Below, in pieces: positions 44,510 to 54,390 of a DNA stretch of 64,000 nt (the first letter of the stretch is position 1; the number at the start of each line of letters is the position of its first letter). Position numbers and translations under genes: made by a program. The stretch spans positions 1-64,000 of the forward strand of contig JAEWEG010000032.1 in the NCBI GenBank assembly GCA_023389575.1, read 5' to 3'. The stretch comes from Chloroflexota bacterium (GTDB lineage: Bacteria; Chloroflexota; Chloroflexia; Thermomicrobiales; UBA6265). The notes beneath the pieces are model-generated. The model was not told the origin of the DNA and made no database searches. It saw only the letters and a list, made by a program, of their open reading frames with translations.

Positions 44510-46188
44510 TCACCATCAATCCGAACCTGAATTCCGGCGCGGGCGCGCAAATGTGGTCGGGCCAGCAACTCGCCGCGGCCATCACCGCCGCGGCCGGCTG
44601 GCTGGATGCCCATCGCGACCAGATCAACGCCCTCAACGTGTTCCCGGTCCCGGATGGCGACACCGGCGCCAACATGGCCATGACCATGAAGGCCGCGATC
44701 GGCGCGCTGCCCGAAAACGACGCCCCGGTGTCCGAGGTCGCCAGGCAACTGGCCTACGGCGCCCTGATGGGCGCGCGAGGAAACTCCGGCGTCATCCTGT
44801 CCCAGATCTTCCGCGGCTTCGCGGGGAGCCTCTCCGACCGCGCGGAACTCGATGGTCGCGATTTCGCCACCGCGCTTCGCGGGGCCCAGGAAATGGCCTA
44901 CAAGGCCGTCATGCGGCCGGTTGAAGGCACCATGCTCACAGTCATCCGGGGCGCGGCGGACCACGCGGCCGAGGCCGCCGAGCGGTCATCCTCGCTCGAT
45001 GTCGTGCTGGCCGGGGCGATCGACGGCGCCAGGGAAGCCCTGGAGTCGACGCCCCGCCTGCTGGAGATCCTTCGCCAGGCCGGGGTCGTGGACGCTGGCG
45101 GCAAGGGAATCGTCCTCATCCTCGAGGGCATCCAGCGATTCAACCGCGGCGACACCTCCGCCCCGGCCACGACGACCGATGAGTCCGGCATCGGGGCCGA
45201 GATGGCGTTCCTCGACGACATGCATGGCGAGGACGACTTTGGTTACTGCACCAACTTCATGGTGGTGGGCGCGAGCATCGATTTCGAACGATGCCGCGCC
45301 GAAATCGCCGCCATGGGCCAGAGCGCCGTCATCGTTGGCGACGACACCATGTTGAAGGTCCACATCCACACCGAGAACCCCGGCGAGGTCCTCGCCTACG
45401 CCGTCCGGCTCGGATCGCTCGACCAGATCAAGATCGACAACATGTCGCTGCAAACCGAAACGCTCGCCGGGCAGCGATCGGCCGCCGTCGCGACCGCCCC
45501 GCCTCCGGTGCTCACCGCCGATGATGTCCATGGCGATGTCGCGGTCGTGGCCGTCGCCTCCGGGGACGGTATCTCGGAAGCGCTCAGGGCAATGGGCGCC
45601 ACGCTCATCGTCGCTGGTGGCCAAACGATGAATCCCAGCACCGAGGACTTGCTCAAGGCGGTCGAGAACGCTCCGTTCGACCAGGTCATCATCCTGCCGA
45701 ACAACAAGAACATCATCATGGCCGCCAACCAGGTTCCGGCGTTGACCGGCCGTACCGTCCGCATCGTCCCCACCACCTCCATTCCCCAGGCCCTCGCCGC
45801 CCTCGCCTCGTTCAACCCGGGCGAATCGATCGAAGACAACTCCGAGCGAATGACGGAAGCCCTCGCCGACGTGCATGGGCTCGAACTCACCCGCGCGGTT
45901 CGCGATGTCGAGCTCGATGGAATCACCATCGCCAATGGCCAGGTGATCGGCCTGCTCGACAACGCGCTGGTCGCGGCCGGAGACGACCTGGCGACCGTGG
46001 CGACCGACCTGTTCGCCGGATCCGGCGGGGAAGACGCCGAACTTGTGACCGTGTTCTCCGGCGCGGATGCCAGTGACCAGGACATCGAGGTGCTCGGCAC
46101 GGTGATCGCGGATGCATGTCCCGACGCCGAAGTCGAGTTCCAGGCCGGCGGCCAGCCACATTACCTTTTTGTCATCAGCGTGGAATAA
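44506..46188 (+). CDS. fakA: Fatty acid kinase catalytic subunit FakA (DhaL domain)
   Basis: FakA phosphorylates fatty acids bound to DegV-type FakB proteins, feeding exogenous acids into phospholipid synthesis. The 560-residue product has the DhaL-type ATP domain at the N-terminus with LNVFPVPDGDTGANM (Asp-rich Mg site) and MGARGNSGVILSQIFRG, a middle domain with DDTMLKVHIHTENP, and a C-terminal YloV-like domain. It starts with GTG overlapping the asp23 stop and is followed by two degV genes, its likely FakB partners. Confidence 0.95.
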   Translation: MITINPNLNSGAGAQMWSGQQLAAAITAAAGWLDAHRDQINALNVFPVPDGDTGANMAMTMKAAIGALPENDAPVSEVARQLAYGALMGARGNSGVILSQIFRGFAGSLSDRAELDGRDFATALRGAQEMAYKAVMRPVEGTMLTVIRGAADHAAEAAERSSSLDVVLAGAIDGAREALESTPRLLEILRQAGVVDAGGKGIVLILEGIQRFNRGDTSAPATTTDESGIGAEMAFLDDMHGEDDFGYCTNFMVVGASIDFERCRAEIAAMGQSAVIVGDDTMLKVHIHTENPGEVLAYAVRLGSLDQIKIDNMSLQTETLAGQRSAAVATAPPPVLTADDVHGDVAVVAVASGDGISEALRAMGATLIVAGGQTMNPSTEDLLKAVENAPFDQVIILPNNKNIIMAANQVPALTGRTVRIVPTTSIPQALAALASFNPGESIEDNSERMTEALADVHGLELTRAVRDVELDGITIANGQVIGLLDNALVAAGDDLATVATDLFAGSGGEDAELVTVFSGADASDQDIEVLGTVIADACPDAEVEFQAGGQPHYLFVISVE

Positions 46189-46221
46189 TGGCCCCCACAA
46201 CCATTCGGAACAGGAGTTGCC

Positions 46222-47073
46222 ATGCAACGCGGCACGGCTGTCGTCACCGATAGCACCGCCGATCTCTCAGTCGAACTCCAGCGGGCCAATGACATCGCCG
46301 TGGTGCCTCTCAACGTCCACTTTGGCCAGGAGTCCTACCGGGACCGCGTGGACCTCACTCCCGACGAGTTCATGTCGAAGATGTCCACCGCCGACCGGCT
46401 GCCGACCACGTCCCAGCCCTCCGTCGGCGCGTTCGAGGATGCATTCCGCGCCTGCATTGGCACGTACTCCGAGGTCGTCTGCCCGGTCATCTCGTCGCGC
46501 CTGAGTGGCACATGCCAGTCCGCGACGCTGGCCGCCGCCGCGGTCGCCGATGACATCCACGTCGAGGTCGTGGATACGTTCGGCGTCAGCGCCAGCCTGG
46601 GCCTGCAGGCGGTTCATGCCGCCCGGCTGGCGCGTGAGGGACAGTCGGCGGAGCAGATCGCGACCACGCTCCGCGCCGAAACCTATCGCCACCACATCGT
46701 GTTCTTCGTCGAAACCCTCGAGCATATCCGGCGCGGTGGCCGCATCGGCAAGGCGGCCCAGTATCTTGGGTCGATCCTGCAACTGAAGCCGCTCCTCCGG
46801 GTGGAGGAGGGACAGATCGTCCCGTTCGAGCGCACCCGTACCCGATCCAAAGCCATCTCCGCCCTGATCAACTTCACCCGGGAGTTCGACTCCATCGACG
46901 ATGCGGTTGTCCTCTTCAACACCACCCCGGAAGACGCCGAGGCGCTGGCCGCCCAGATCGCCGAGGTGATGAAGGTCGAGTCCATTCCAACGGTCCAGGT
47001 TGGGCCAGTCGTCTCGGCCCACGTGGGACCGGGGATCCTCGGCGTCGCGCTCAAGGAGGCCGCCCGTGTCTGA
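46222..47073 (+). CDS. fakB1: DegV-family fatty-acid-binding protein (FakB1-like)
   Basis: DegV/FakB proteins hold a fatty acid and present it to FakA. The 283-residue product has the family fold, with VVTDSTADLS at the N-terminus, TSQPSVGAFEDAF, SSRLSGTC and RRGGRIGKAA near the fatty-acid pocket. It follows fakA and overlaps the second degV gene by eight bases. It may bind saturated or unsaturated acids, which the sequence alone cannot tell. Confidence 0.9.
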   Translation: MQRGTAVVTDSTADLSVELQRANDIAVVPLNVHFGQESYRDRVDLTPDEFMSKMSTADRLPTTSQPSVGAFEDAFRACIGTYSEVVCPVISSRLSGTCQSATLAAAAVADDIHVEVVDTFGVSASLGLQAVHAARLAREGQSAEQIATTLRAETYRHHIVFFVETLEHIRRGGRIGKAAQYLGSILQLKPLLRVEEGQIVPFERTRTRSKAISALINFTREFDSIDDAVVLFNTTPEDAEALAAQIAEVMKVESIPTVQVGPVVSAHVGPGILGVALKEAARV

Positions 47074-47911
47074 AGCACACACCGTCCAGGTCGTCACCGA
47101 TTCCACCAGCGACCTTCCGCTCGCCATGCGCCAGGAACTGGGCATCGAGGTTGTACCGCTCACCATCAGCTTTGGCGGCACCAACTACCGGGATGGCATC
47201 GACCTTGCCCCCGAAACGTTCTTCACCATGCTCCAGGAGTCGGCCGAGCTGCCAAAGACCTCGCAGCCTCCGGTTACCGCCTTCGAGGAGGCGTTCCGCT
47301 CCGCCCTCGACCAGGACCGGGATGTCGTCTGCATCACCATCTCGTCGGAACTCAGTGGAACGTGCAACGCCGCTCGCCTGGCCGCTGAATCCATCGGCTC
47401 CGACCGGATTGTCATCATCGATTCCCGCTCCGCCACCATGCAGCTGGGATGGATCGTGGTCGCCGCGGCCCGGAAGGCCGCCGAGGGTGCGTCGCTCGAC
47501 GAGGTCGCCGCCGAAGGCCGCGATGCCATCGACCGGGTCGCGCTGTTCGCGGTCCTCCGCACACTGGACTATGTCTACAAGGGTGGCCGCATCGGCAAAG
47601 CCACGCAGATGGTCGGCTCCGCGCTCGCCATCAAACCGATCGTGAGCTTCGTCGACGGCGTGCTCGTCCCACTCGAACGGGTTCGCACCTGGAAGAAGGC
47701 GGTCGCGCGAGTGACCGACCTCGTTCGGCCCACTCCCACGGATATCCTCGTCCTGCACTCAGGCAATCTCGAGGATGCCAGCAGCGTGGCCGCCGACCTT
47801 CAGCGGCGATACCCCTCCGCCTCCATCGGCATCGACTACGCCGGCGCCACCATTGGCACCTACGCTGGTCCCGGAGCCATCGCCACCACGGCCCTCTATC
47901 CCAGCAATTGA
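47066..47911 (+). CDS. fakB2: DegV-family fatty-acid-binding protein (FakB2-like)
   Basis: This second FakB-type protein of 281 residues reads VVTDSTSDLPLAMRQ, TSQPPVTAFEEAF, SSELSGTCNAARL and YKGGRIGKATQ. It starts with GTG, with AAGGAGG six bases upstream, and overlaps the first degV gene as GTGTCTGA. Two FakB copies with different acid preference are known in Staphylococcus, and this tandem pair may divide the work likewise. recG follows after 125 bases. Confidence 0.9.
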   Translation: MSEAHTVQVVTDSTSDLPLAMRQELGIEVVPLTISFGGTNYRDGIDLAPETFFTMLQESAELPKTSQPPVTAFEEAFRSALDQDRDVVCITISSELSGTCNAARLAAESIGSDRIVIIDSRSATMQLGWIVVAAARKAAEGASLDEVAAEGRDAIDRVALFAVLRTLDYVYKGGRIGKATQMVGSALAIKPIVSFVDGVLVPLERVRTWKKAVARVTDLVRPTPTDILVLHSGNLEDASSVAADLQRRYPSASIGIDYAGATIGTYAGPGAIATTALYPSN

Positions 47912-47961
47912 CCTGCTCCATGCATCACAAAGGGCCCTCGCGCCGCCACCAGAGGTGGCGA

Positions 47962-47991
47962 TTGTGGACGGCCCGCGTGCCCGGGTACACT
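47962..47991 (+). promoter_or_regulatory. Candidate recG promoter
   Basis: TTGTGG (47962-47967) and TACACT (47986-47991) with 18-base spacing lie about 45 bases before the recG start, after a small hairpin (47944-47960, CGCCACC/GGTGGCG). They could separate recG from the fakA-degV genes. Confidence 0.4.
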
Positions 47992-48036
47992 CGAAGCAGT
48001 ACAGGCGTTCGCATCCGGAGGTGAAAGGGGGCGACC

Positions 48037-50529
48037 ATGGTCATGACACGCGACGCCCTCGTCACCCGGCTTATAAACGCGCTACGCGGCGTCTGGCGCG
48101 GTGGCCGCGACAGCTACGCCGACCGCGAGACCGCGATCGAAACCATCCGCGAGCTGGCGCTCTCGGCCGCCGCCACCAACGACATCGCCGACCAACTCGA
48201 TCAAACCATCGCCGACCTGCGCACGCTCCCCACCGAGGAGACGGAGCGCCGCCAGCAGGTCGAACGCCTCGCCGCCCGCGTCAAGGCCATCCAGCCGCTG
48301 CTCGGAGCGGGATCCGAAGCCGTCGAGATCGGCAAGCTGAATTCCGCGCTTGGCGAACGCCGCGCGGGCAGGGAAGCCGCGAAGGCGCCGAAACGACTTG
48401 CCCCTGTCCGCCCGCTGCCGCCTGACGCGGCCGCGAGCGCGCTGCCCAGCGTCGGCCCCAAGATCGCCCGGCTGCTGGAGCAACTCATCCACGGCACCAC
48501 CGGCGGTCAGCACACGGTCACCGTCGAGGAAATCCTGCGCGTTAGCCCGCGCCGCTATGTCGACTACTCGAAACTCGTCAACATCGGCGAACTGCTCCTG
48601 GCACCCGGAGAGGAAATCACGGTCGAGGGCCGCATCATCGACGTCCGCGAACAGTACGGTCGCGGGAGGCCATTCACCGTCGCCCGGCTGACGGACAATA
48701 CCGGTGTCCTCCGGCTCCTCTGGTTCAACACGTTCATCTCGAAGCAACTGGCCGAGGGAGATCGCATCTACGCCAGCGGCGTCATCCAGCGCGGCTACGA
48801 TGGACTCGAAATCGTTACCCCCGAGTGGGAACGCGCCGATGGTCGGGGTCTCTCCACGAACCGTATCGCCCCGGTCTACCCGCTCACCAAGGGCCTCTAC
48901 CAGAAGACGATGCGCGGGATCACCCGTGGCGCGCTCGATGCTACCCGCACCACCCTGGTTGACTGGCTCGCGGACGCCCGGCCATTCCTCGATCCCAATC
49001 TCAACCTCGATCCGATCGATGTCGCCTACGAGCACCTCCACTACCCGGAGGACATGGAACAGGTCGGCTCCGCCCGTCGCCGGCTCCAGTTCGAAAACCT
49101 CTTCCTGCTCCAACTGGGTCTCGTGCATCGCAAGCAGCAGGTCCAGGCCGGAATCGCCCACGCCTTCGACGTGGACAACGACGCGCTCCAGCACTTCATC
49201 GACCATCAACTCCCGTTCGCCCTGACCAATGCCCAGAAGGCCGCTATCGAAGGCATTGTCACGGACGTCTCCCGGCCGACACCGATGACCCGGCTCCTGC
49301 AGGGCGACGTGGGCTCGGGCAAAACGGCCGTCGCCGCCACCGCCGCGCTCCTGGCGAAGCGCACCGGCGTCCAGACAGCGATCATGGCGCCCACCGAACT
49401 TCTCGCGGAGCAGCATCTCACCAGCTTCGCGCGACTCTACGAGCGCCTGCCGGAAGAGGAGCGGCCACGGATCGACCTGCTAACCGGCTCGACGCGGGCG
49501 AAGCGTCGCCGCGAAATCGACGAGGCGCTCCAGGCTGGGGAGATCGATATGCTGATCGGCACGCACGCCCTGGTTCAGGAAGCGGTCACCTTCAACAATC
49601 TCGCGCTGGTCGTGCTGGACGAGCAGCACCGTTTCGGCGTCCGCCAGCGCGCGATCCTGGTCGAGAAAGGCAAGGGCATCCAGCCCCACGTTCTCTCGAT
49701 GACCGCCACGCCCATCCCCCGCACGTTGAACCTGGTACTCTCCGGCGATCTCGACGTCTCGATCATGAACGAGCGGCCCGCCGGGCGCATCCCAATCGAA
49801 ACCCGCCTCTACCGCGAGAACCAGCGGAACGGTGCCTACGACCTCGTCCGCGAGCAGGTCGCGCTCGGTCACCAGGTCTTTGTCATCTGCCCGCTGGTCG
49901 AGGAATCGGACAGCATCGAGGCGAAGGCCGCCGTGGAGGAGGCTCGCCGCCTCCAGGAGGAGGTCTTTCCCGAACTCCGCGTCGATGTGGTCCACGGCAA
50001 GCTCAGCGCGAAGAAGAAGGACGCGATCATGGCCTCCTTCCGCGACAAGGAATTCGACATCCTCGTTTCCACCTCGGTCATCGAGGTCGGCATCGACATC
50101 CCGAACGCCACCGTGATGATGATCGAAGGCGCGGAGCGCTTCGGCCTCTCCCAACTCCACCAGTTCCGGGGGCGGGTCGGCCGCGGCGGCTCGAAGAGTT
50201 ATTGCCTCCTCCTCGCCGGGAACGTCACCGCCGATGGGCAGGAACGCCTCCAGACGATGGTCGCCACCGACGACGGGTTCGTGCTGGCCGAAAAGGACCT
50301 CGAACTGCGCGGACCTGGCGACTTCATGGGCACTCGCCAAAGCGGCCTGCCCGAGCTTGGCTGGCTGAACGACGGGCTCGACACCCGCCTCCTCGCCGCC
50401 GCCAGGACCAGCGCCGAGCGCCTGGTCGAGGCCTCTCCCGAGATTGACATCGCCCGGTTCCCCCGGCTCAAGCCACGGCTGCAGCTCTACTGGGCCACCG
50501 CGGCGCCGATCGACGCCACCAAGTCCTGA
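48037..50529 (+). CDS. recG: ATP-dependent DNA helicase RecG
   Basis: RecG reverses stalled replication forks. The 830-residue product has an N-terminal helical extension (about 1-130), the wedge domain with LLLAPGEEITVEGRI and RRLQFENLFLLQL, the helicase motifs GDVGSGKT (423-430), VVLDEQHRFGV and SMTATPIPRT, and the C-terminal GRVGRGGSKSYCLLL and PGDFMGTRQSG signature. The extension is longer than in E. coli RecG (693 residues). The ATG has AAAGGGGG upstream. Such N-terminal extensions occur in other phyla. Confidence 0.95.
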   Translation: MVMTRDALVTRLINALRGVWRGGRDSYADRETAIETIRELALSAAATNDIADQLDQTIADLRTLPTEETERRQQVERLAARVKAIQPLLGAGSEAVEIGKLNSALGERRAGREAAKAPKRLAPVRPLPPDAAASALPSVGPKIARLLEQLIHGTTGGQHTVTVEEILRVSPRRYVDYSKLVNIGELLLAPGEEITVEGRIIDVREQYGRGRPFTVARLTDNTGVLRLLWFNTFISKQLAEGDRIYASGVIQRGYDGLEIVTPEWERADGRGLSTNRIAPVYPLTKGLYQKTMRGITRGALDATRTTLVDWLADARPFLDPNLNLDPIDVAYEHLHYPEDMEQVGSARRRLQFENLFLLQLGLVHRKQQVQAGIAHAFDVDNDALQHFIDHQLPFALTNAQKAAIEGIVTDVSRPTPMTRLLQGDVGSGKTAVAATAALLAKRTGVQTAIMAPTELLAEQHLTSFARLYERLPEEERPRIDLLTGSTRAKRRREIDEALQAGEIDMLIGTHALVQEAVTFNNLALVVLDEQHRFGVRQRAILVEKGKGIQPHVLSMTATPIPRTLNLVLSGDLDVSIMNERPAGRIPIETRLYRENQRNGAYDLVREQVALGHQVFVICPLVEESDSIEAKAAVEEARRLQEEVFPELRVDVVHGKLSAKKKDAIMASFRDKEFDILVSTSVIEVGIDIPNATVMMIEGAERFGLSQLHQFRGRVGRGGSKSYCLLLAGNVTADGQERLQTMVATDDGFVLAEKDLELRGPGDFMGTRQSGLPELGWLNDGLDTRLLAAARTSAERLVEASPEIDIARFPRLKPRLQLYWATAAPIDATKS

Positions 50530-50536
50530 ACAAATA

Positions 50537-50565
50537 ACGGGCCCGGAGCTTTCGCCCCGGGCCCG
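50537..50565. terminator. Terminator between recG and the DHA2 transporter
   Basis: The arms ACGGGCCCGG and CCGGGCCCGT have an inner GC pair. On the minus strand TTATTTGTT follows, so it best serves the transporter gene; recG may use it too. Confidence 0.7.
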
Positions 50566-50593
50566 TCGCGCTGTAGGTGCGCATTCAACTGGT

Positions 50594-52246
50594 CTACTCG
50601 CCGGCCGCGCCTCCCAGCGAAAGCTCCACGTCTTCCCGAGCCGCCGCCGGCTCCTCGGCGGGCTTCTCAGCGACCGTATCCCGGATCATGAAGTACGAGG
50701 CCACCGCCATCACGATAATCGCGATACCCGTGATGACGAACGACCGGTGCATGCCGTCCACGAAGGCGTTCGAACTGACCCGCGTGATCATCGCGGCGAC
50801 ATCTTCCGGCACGCCCGGGAAGTACTCCTGGTTCTGGACCACGCGACCGGCGTAGTTGATCCCCTCGCCGATCTTGTCCAGCACCGGCGCCAGCGGACCG
50901 GAGGCAGGGTTCGCGGGATCGCGCAGCGCCTGGACCTCACCGGAACCCGAGAACCGGTCCTGGTAGGTCCGGTTCATGATGGTACCGAGCAACGCCACGC
51001 CAAACGCGAATCCCGTCTCCCGCACCGCGCCGTTCACCGCCGAGGCGATGCCGCTCTTGTCCGACGGCACGCTGTTGAGCACCGCCGTCGTCATTGGCGC
51101 GAAGATCAGCGACATGCCGAAGCCCATCACCACCATCGCCGGCACCACGTCCAGGAACGACGCTTCGAGCCCCGTTCGCAGGTAGAGGAACGCCGCGCCG
51201 CCCGTGATCAGCATGCCCACCGTGATGAGCCTGCTGGTGCCAATCCGGTTGATCAGCAATCCGGACACCGGCGAGAACGCCATCATCGTGATCACCATCG
51301 GCAGCATGGTCAGGCCGGTCTTGACGGCCGAGTACCCATGCACGTGCTGCCAGTACATGGTCATCGAGAACGCGATACCCGAGATGAAGAAGGAGATCGC
51401 GAACGAGTCCATGTTCGCGCCAGTGAAGGTGCTCGACTTGAAGAAGCTGAGCGGCACCATCGGCTTCGCCGTGCGGTTCTCGACGAAGACGAAGCCCGCG
51501 AACAGGATCGCCGAGGCCACGAACCCGAGCACGATCAGCGAGTTACCCCACCCGCGCTCGCCGGCCTCGATCAGTGACCAGGTCAGCGAGGCGATCGCGC
51601 CCGTCACCAGCAACGTGCCCGGAATGTCGGTCGCCACCTCGCCAGACTCGTCATGCGATTCCTTGACCACCGCCGAGGTCACCAGGAACGCCCCGATGCC
51701 GATCGGCACGTTGATCAGGAAAATCCACTGCCACGCGAAGTACTCGACGATCAGGCCGCCAACAATCGGACCGAACGCCAGTCCGGAGACCGAGACCGCC
51801 GACCAGATTCCCAGCGCCCTGCCACGCTCTTCGGGTGGGAACGCCGCCGAGATAAGCGACAGCGACAGCGGCATGATGAACGCCGCGCCGAGTCCCTGGA
51901 CTGCTCGCGCCACGATCAGCCACTCGGTGTTTTGCACCAGCGCGGCCAGCGCCGAGGTGACCGTGAAGATCACGACGCCGATCAGGAAGAAGCGCTTTCG
52001 GCCAAACCGGTCGCCAAGCCCACCGGCCGTGATCTGCAGCGACGCGAAGACCAGCGTGTAGGCCGATACGATCCACTGGATCTGGGTCGGGGTCGGGCCG
52101 AAGTCCTCCGAGATCGTCGGGAGCGCGACGTTGACGACGAGGTTGTCCAGAATCGCCATGAACAGGGCGAAGCACGATGCCACCAGCACCCACCACTTCG
52201 CGTTACTCTCGTTGACCCGTCCACCGGGTCCTCCACCGAATGCCAT
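50594..52246 (-). CDS. DHA2-family MFS multidrug transporter
   Basis: This 550-residue protein has the length and pattern of a 14-helix DHA2 drug:proton antiporter (EmrB/QacA type). Helix 1 has LDNLVVNVALPTIS, the family signature; motif A reads GLGDRFGRKRFF; motif C in helix 5 reads SGLAFGPIVGG. A large loop separates helices 13 and 14. The start is the ATG with GGAGG about seven bases upstream. It stands alone, divergent from rsmD, with no regulator adjacent. Confidence 0.88.
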   Translation of the reverse strand: MAFGGGPGGRVNESNAKWWVLVASCFALFMAILDNLVVNVALPTISEDFGPTPTQIQWIVSAYTLVFASLQITAGGLGDRFGRKRFFLIGVVIFTVTSALAALVQNTEWLIVARAVQGLGAAFIMPLSLSLISAAFPPEERGRALGIWSAVSVSGLAFGPIVGGLIVEYFAWQWIFLINVPIGIGAFLVTSAVVKESHDESGEVATDIPGTLLVTGAIASLTWSLIEAGERGWGNSLIVLGFVASAILFAGFVFVENRTAKPMVPLSFFKSSTFTGANMDSFAISFFISGIAFSMTMYWQHVHGYSAVKTGLTMLPMVITMMAFSPVSGLLINRIGTSRLITVGMLITGGAAFLYLRTGLEASFLDVVPAMVVMGFGMSLIFAPMTTAVLNSVPSDKSGIASAVNGAVRETGFAFGVALLGTIMNRTYQDRFSGSGEVQALRDPANPASGPLAPVLDKIGEGINYAGRVVQNQEYFPGVPEDVAAMITRVSSNAFVDGMHRSFVITGIAIIVMAVASYFMIRDTVAEKPAEEPAAAREDVELSLGGAAGE

Positions 52247-52588
52247 TGGCGCTCCTCCTCTGTCGCATGAGATCGCGGGCAACCGGTGGGGTCGCCCGCG
52301 TTTGACCGGACCGCAGAATACCTTCCGAATTCGTCAAAATCGTTGCAAAACTGACGCAATCCTGAAGCTCGAAACACTGACCGGAATTCCGGCCAGGAGC
52401 GCCATCATCCTCCCCAACGCGGACGTTTTCGGTCCTCGTTCTCGGCCATTGGGAAGGGCGCCATGCGGCGGAGCGCTCCGCTGCTACACTCCAATCGCCA
52501 ACCGGTCCCGGATGCATCGCGACATCGCCTCATCCGGATCACCGCGAAGCGCGCACCACGTTCGTACTCAGCCAGGGATTCACTCACC
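52247..52588. other. Divergent gap between the DHA2 transporter gene and rsmD
   Basis: This gap of 342 bases shows a lower-GC island at about 52315-52375 and a perfect 12-base palindrome CCGGAATTCCGG (52381-52392). I see no credible gene. The palindrome might be an operator for the transporter gene, but this is only a guess from its position. Confidence 0.45.
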
Positions 52589-53197
52589 ATGCGGGTCATT
52601 TCCGGATCAGCACGCGGCCGTCGGCTCAAGGGGCCGCCCTCCCATGCCACGCGGCCCATGGCCGACAAGATCAAGGGCGCGCTCTTCAACATGTTGCTCT
52701 CGCTCGGCGTCGAGCCGGAGCGCGTGCTGGACCTGTACGCCGGCACCGGCAACATCGGCATCGAAGCGCTCTCCCGGGGCGCAACATCCGCCGACTTCGT
52801 CGACCAGGGCCGGGAACAGTGCGCGGTCATCCGCGAGAACCTCGCCACCACCGGCTTCGCTCCGGTCAGCAAGGTCCATCAGGCATCCGTTACGTCATTC
52901 ATCCAGCAGTCCAGAACTGGCCCCTATGACTTCGTGATCCTCGACCCGCCCTACGCCGCGCCGGACATCATCGAAATGCTGGAGGCACTTTCCGCGTCAT
53001 CGCTGGTACAATCCGGCACAATTGTTGTCCTCGGACATTGGCCGCGCCTCGAATTGCCCGATACCATCGGGCGGCTCGAATGCCTTCGGCACCGGTGCCA
53101 CGGCGACAGTTGCTTTTCCATATATGAAGTCGCGGATACCGATTCAACCGGCACCACCGATCCGGCCACCGAGCCAGGGGACGCAGATCAAGAATGA
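52589..53197 (+). CDS. rsmD: 16S rRNA (guanine966-N2)-methyltransferase
   Basis: RsmD methylates G966 of 16S rRNA. The 202-residue product has RVISGSARGRRLKGP at the N-terminus, the SAM-binding LDLYAGTGNIGIEALSRGA segment and the catalytic ILDPPYA motif. The C-terminal tail is extended by about 20 Thr/Asp-rich residues. Its stop overlaps the coaD start as ATGA, the common rsmD-coaD pair of bacteria. Confidence 0.93.
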   Translation: MRVISGSARGRRLKGPPSHATRPMADKIKGALFNMLLSLGVEPERVLDLYAGTGNIGIEALSRGATSADFVDQGREQCAVIRENLATTGFAPVSKVHQASVTSFIQQSRTGPYDFVILDPPYAAPDIIEMLEALSASSLVQSGTIVVLGHWPRLELPDTIGRLECLRHRCHGDSCFSIYEVADTDSTGTTDPATEPGDADQE

Positions 53198-53691
53198 CAC
53201 TCGCCATCTACCCGGGGAGCTTCGACCCCATCCACAACGGGCATCTCGATATCGCGTTCCGGGCCGCCCGCCTCTTCGACCGGCTGGTGATCGCCATCTA
53301 TACCGGCAGCGAGAAACCCAACCAGCTTCTCTCCATCGATGAGCGGATCGAACTCGCCAGGGGCGCCATCGCCGCCACTGGCGATCCCGTCGCCGAGAAG
53401 ATCGAGATCGAGACCTTCTCCGGACTGACCGTGAACCACGCGCGGGAGCGAGGCGCCCAGACCATCGTCCGCGGCCTCCGCGCCGTGTCCGACTTCGAGT
53501 ACGAGTTCAAGTACGCCCACATGAACGAGCACCTGGCGCCGGAAATCGAGGTCATCTGCTTCATGACCTCGGCCCGCCTCTCGTTCATCAGCTCCAGCTT
53601 CATCCGGGAGGTCGCCGGTCTTGGCGGCGATATCCACGGCCTCGTGCCCGAAAACGTCGAGCAGGCCATCCTCCGCCGCGCCATCGGCTAG
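53194..53691 (+). CDS. coaD: Phosphopantetheine adenylyltransferase
   Basis: CoaD adds AMP to 4'-phosphopantetheine in CoA synthesis. The 165-residue product has the nucleotidyltransferase motif YPGSFDPIHNGHLD, the VRGLRAVSDFEYEFKYAHMN segment and the C-terminal SSSFIREVA signature. It is coupled to rsmD by a 4-base overlap. CoaBC is at 24.6-25.9 kb. Confidence 0.96.
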   Translation: MTLAIYPGSFDPIHNGHLDIAFRAARLFDRLVIAIYTGSEKPNQLLSIDERIELARGAIAATGDPVAEKIEIETFSGLTVNHARERGAQTIVRGLRAVSDFEYEFKYAHMNEHLAPEIEVICFMTSARLSFISSSFIREVAGLGGDIHGLVPENVEQAILRRAIG

Positions 53692-53793
53692 CCCGCCGCG
53701 ATCCGGATCATCCCGGCTTGCCGCGTCGTTTATGCTTGCTTCACAAAGGGGAAGGCGTGGGCGCGTCTTCGGAGGCGCCAAGGGGGACACACA

Positions 53794-54306
53794 ATGGCAC
53801 AACGCGGACCGGCGGCACAACAGGATGGATCGGCGGACATCGTCTACATCGTCGACCGCCTGGAAGAACTCGTCAGCATCGGCAAGCGGGTTCCCTTCGG
53901 TGGGCGGGTGATGATAGAGGAAGATGACTTCCTCCACCTCGTCGACCAACTGCGGGCGGCCATTCCCAACGAAATCCGGCAGGCCCAGCGTGTCATCCGC
54001 GAGCGCGAGCGCATCATCGGCGAGGCCCAGGACGAAGGCGCGCGCATCATGCAGATCGCCCGCGAACGCGCCGACGACCTCGTCTCCCAGCATGGCATCG
54101 TCGCCGAAGCGCGCGTGCTCAGCGAGGAAATCCTCCGTGCCGCCGAGGAAGAGCGCCAGCGCGCGCGGGGCGAGATCGATGTCTTCGTGCTCGAACAGCT
54201 CCAGCTTGTGGAGGACGCCGTCCACCGCGGCATGGCCGTGATGGAAGACGCAGTCGAGAAGACCATCGACGAAGTCGCCCAGGCCCGCGACGCCGTGGGC
54301 CGCTAG
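53794..54306 (+). CDS. Coiled-coil protein of unknown function
   Basis: This 170-residue protein begins with the short segment DIVYIVDRLEELVSIGKRVPF and then is mostly a charged coiled coil (about 60-165) rich in Glu, Arg and Ala. The pattern resembles DivIVA-like or ATPase-stalk-like proteins often found after coaD in Chloroflexota and Firmicutes. No transmembrane helix is seen. It lies 102 bases after coaD, with a weak GGGGGA before the ATG. I give no function; a division or envelope role is only a possibility. Confidence 0.75.
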   Translation: MAQRGPAAQQDGSADIVYIVDRLEELVSIGKRVPFGGRVMIEEDDFLHLVDQLRAAIPNEIRQAQRVIRERERIIGEAQDEGARIMQIARERADDLVSQHGIVAEARVLSEEILRAAEEERQRARGEIDVFVLEQLQLVEDAVHRGMAVMEDAVEKTIDEVAQARDAVGR

Positions 54307-54390
54307 GCGCATTCCTTTCTCCCCAACCCCTTGTCTGTCAATTGGGGCTACTCCAAGAGCAAAGGCCTCGCACCCGCGGGTGTGCCGCGC

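Noticed and set aside
50594..52246. The DHA2 transporter as recently acquired DNA
   Set aside because: It interrupts the recG-rsmD-coaD order, but its codon use matches the neighbours and there are no flanking repeats or mobility genes.
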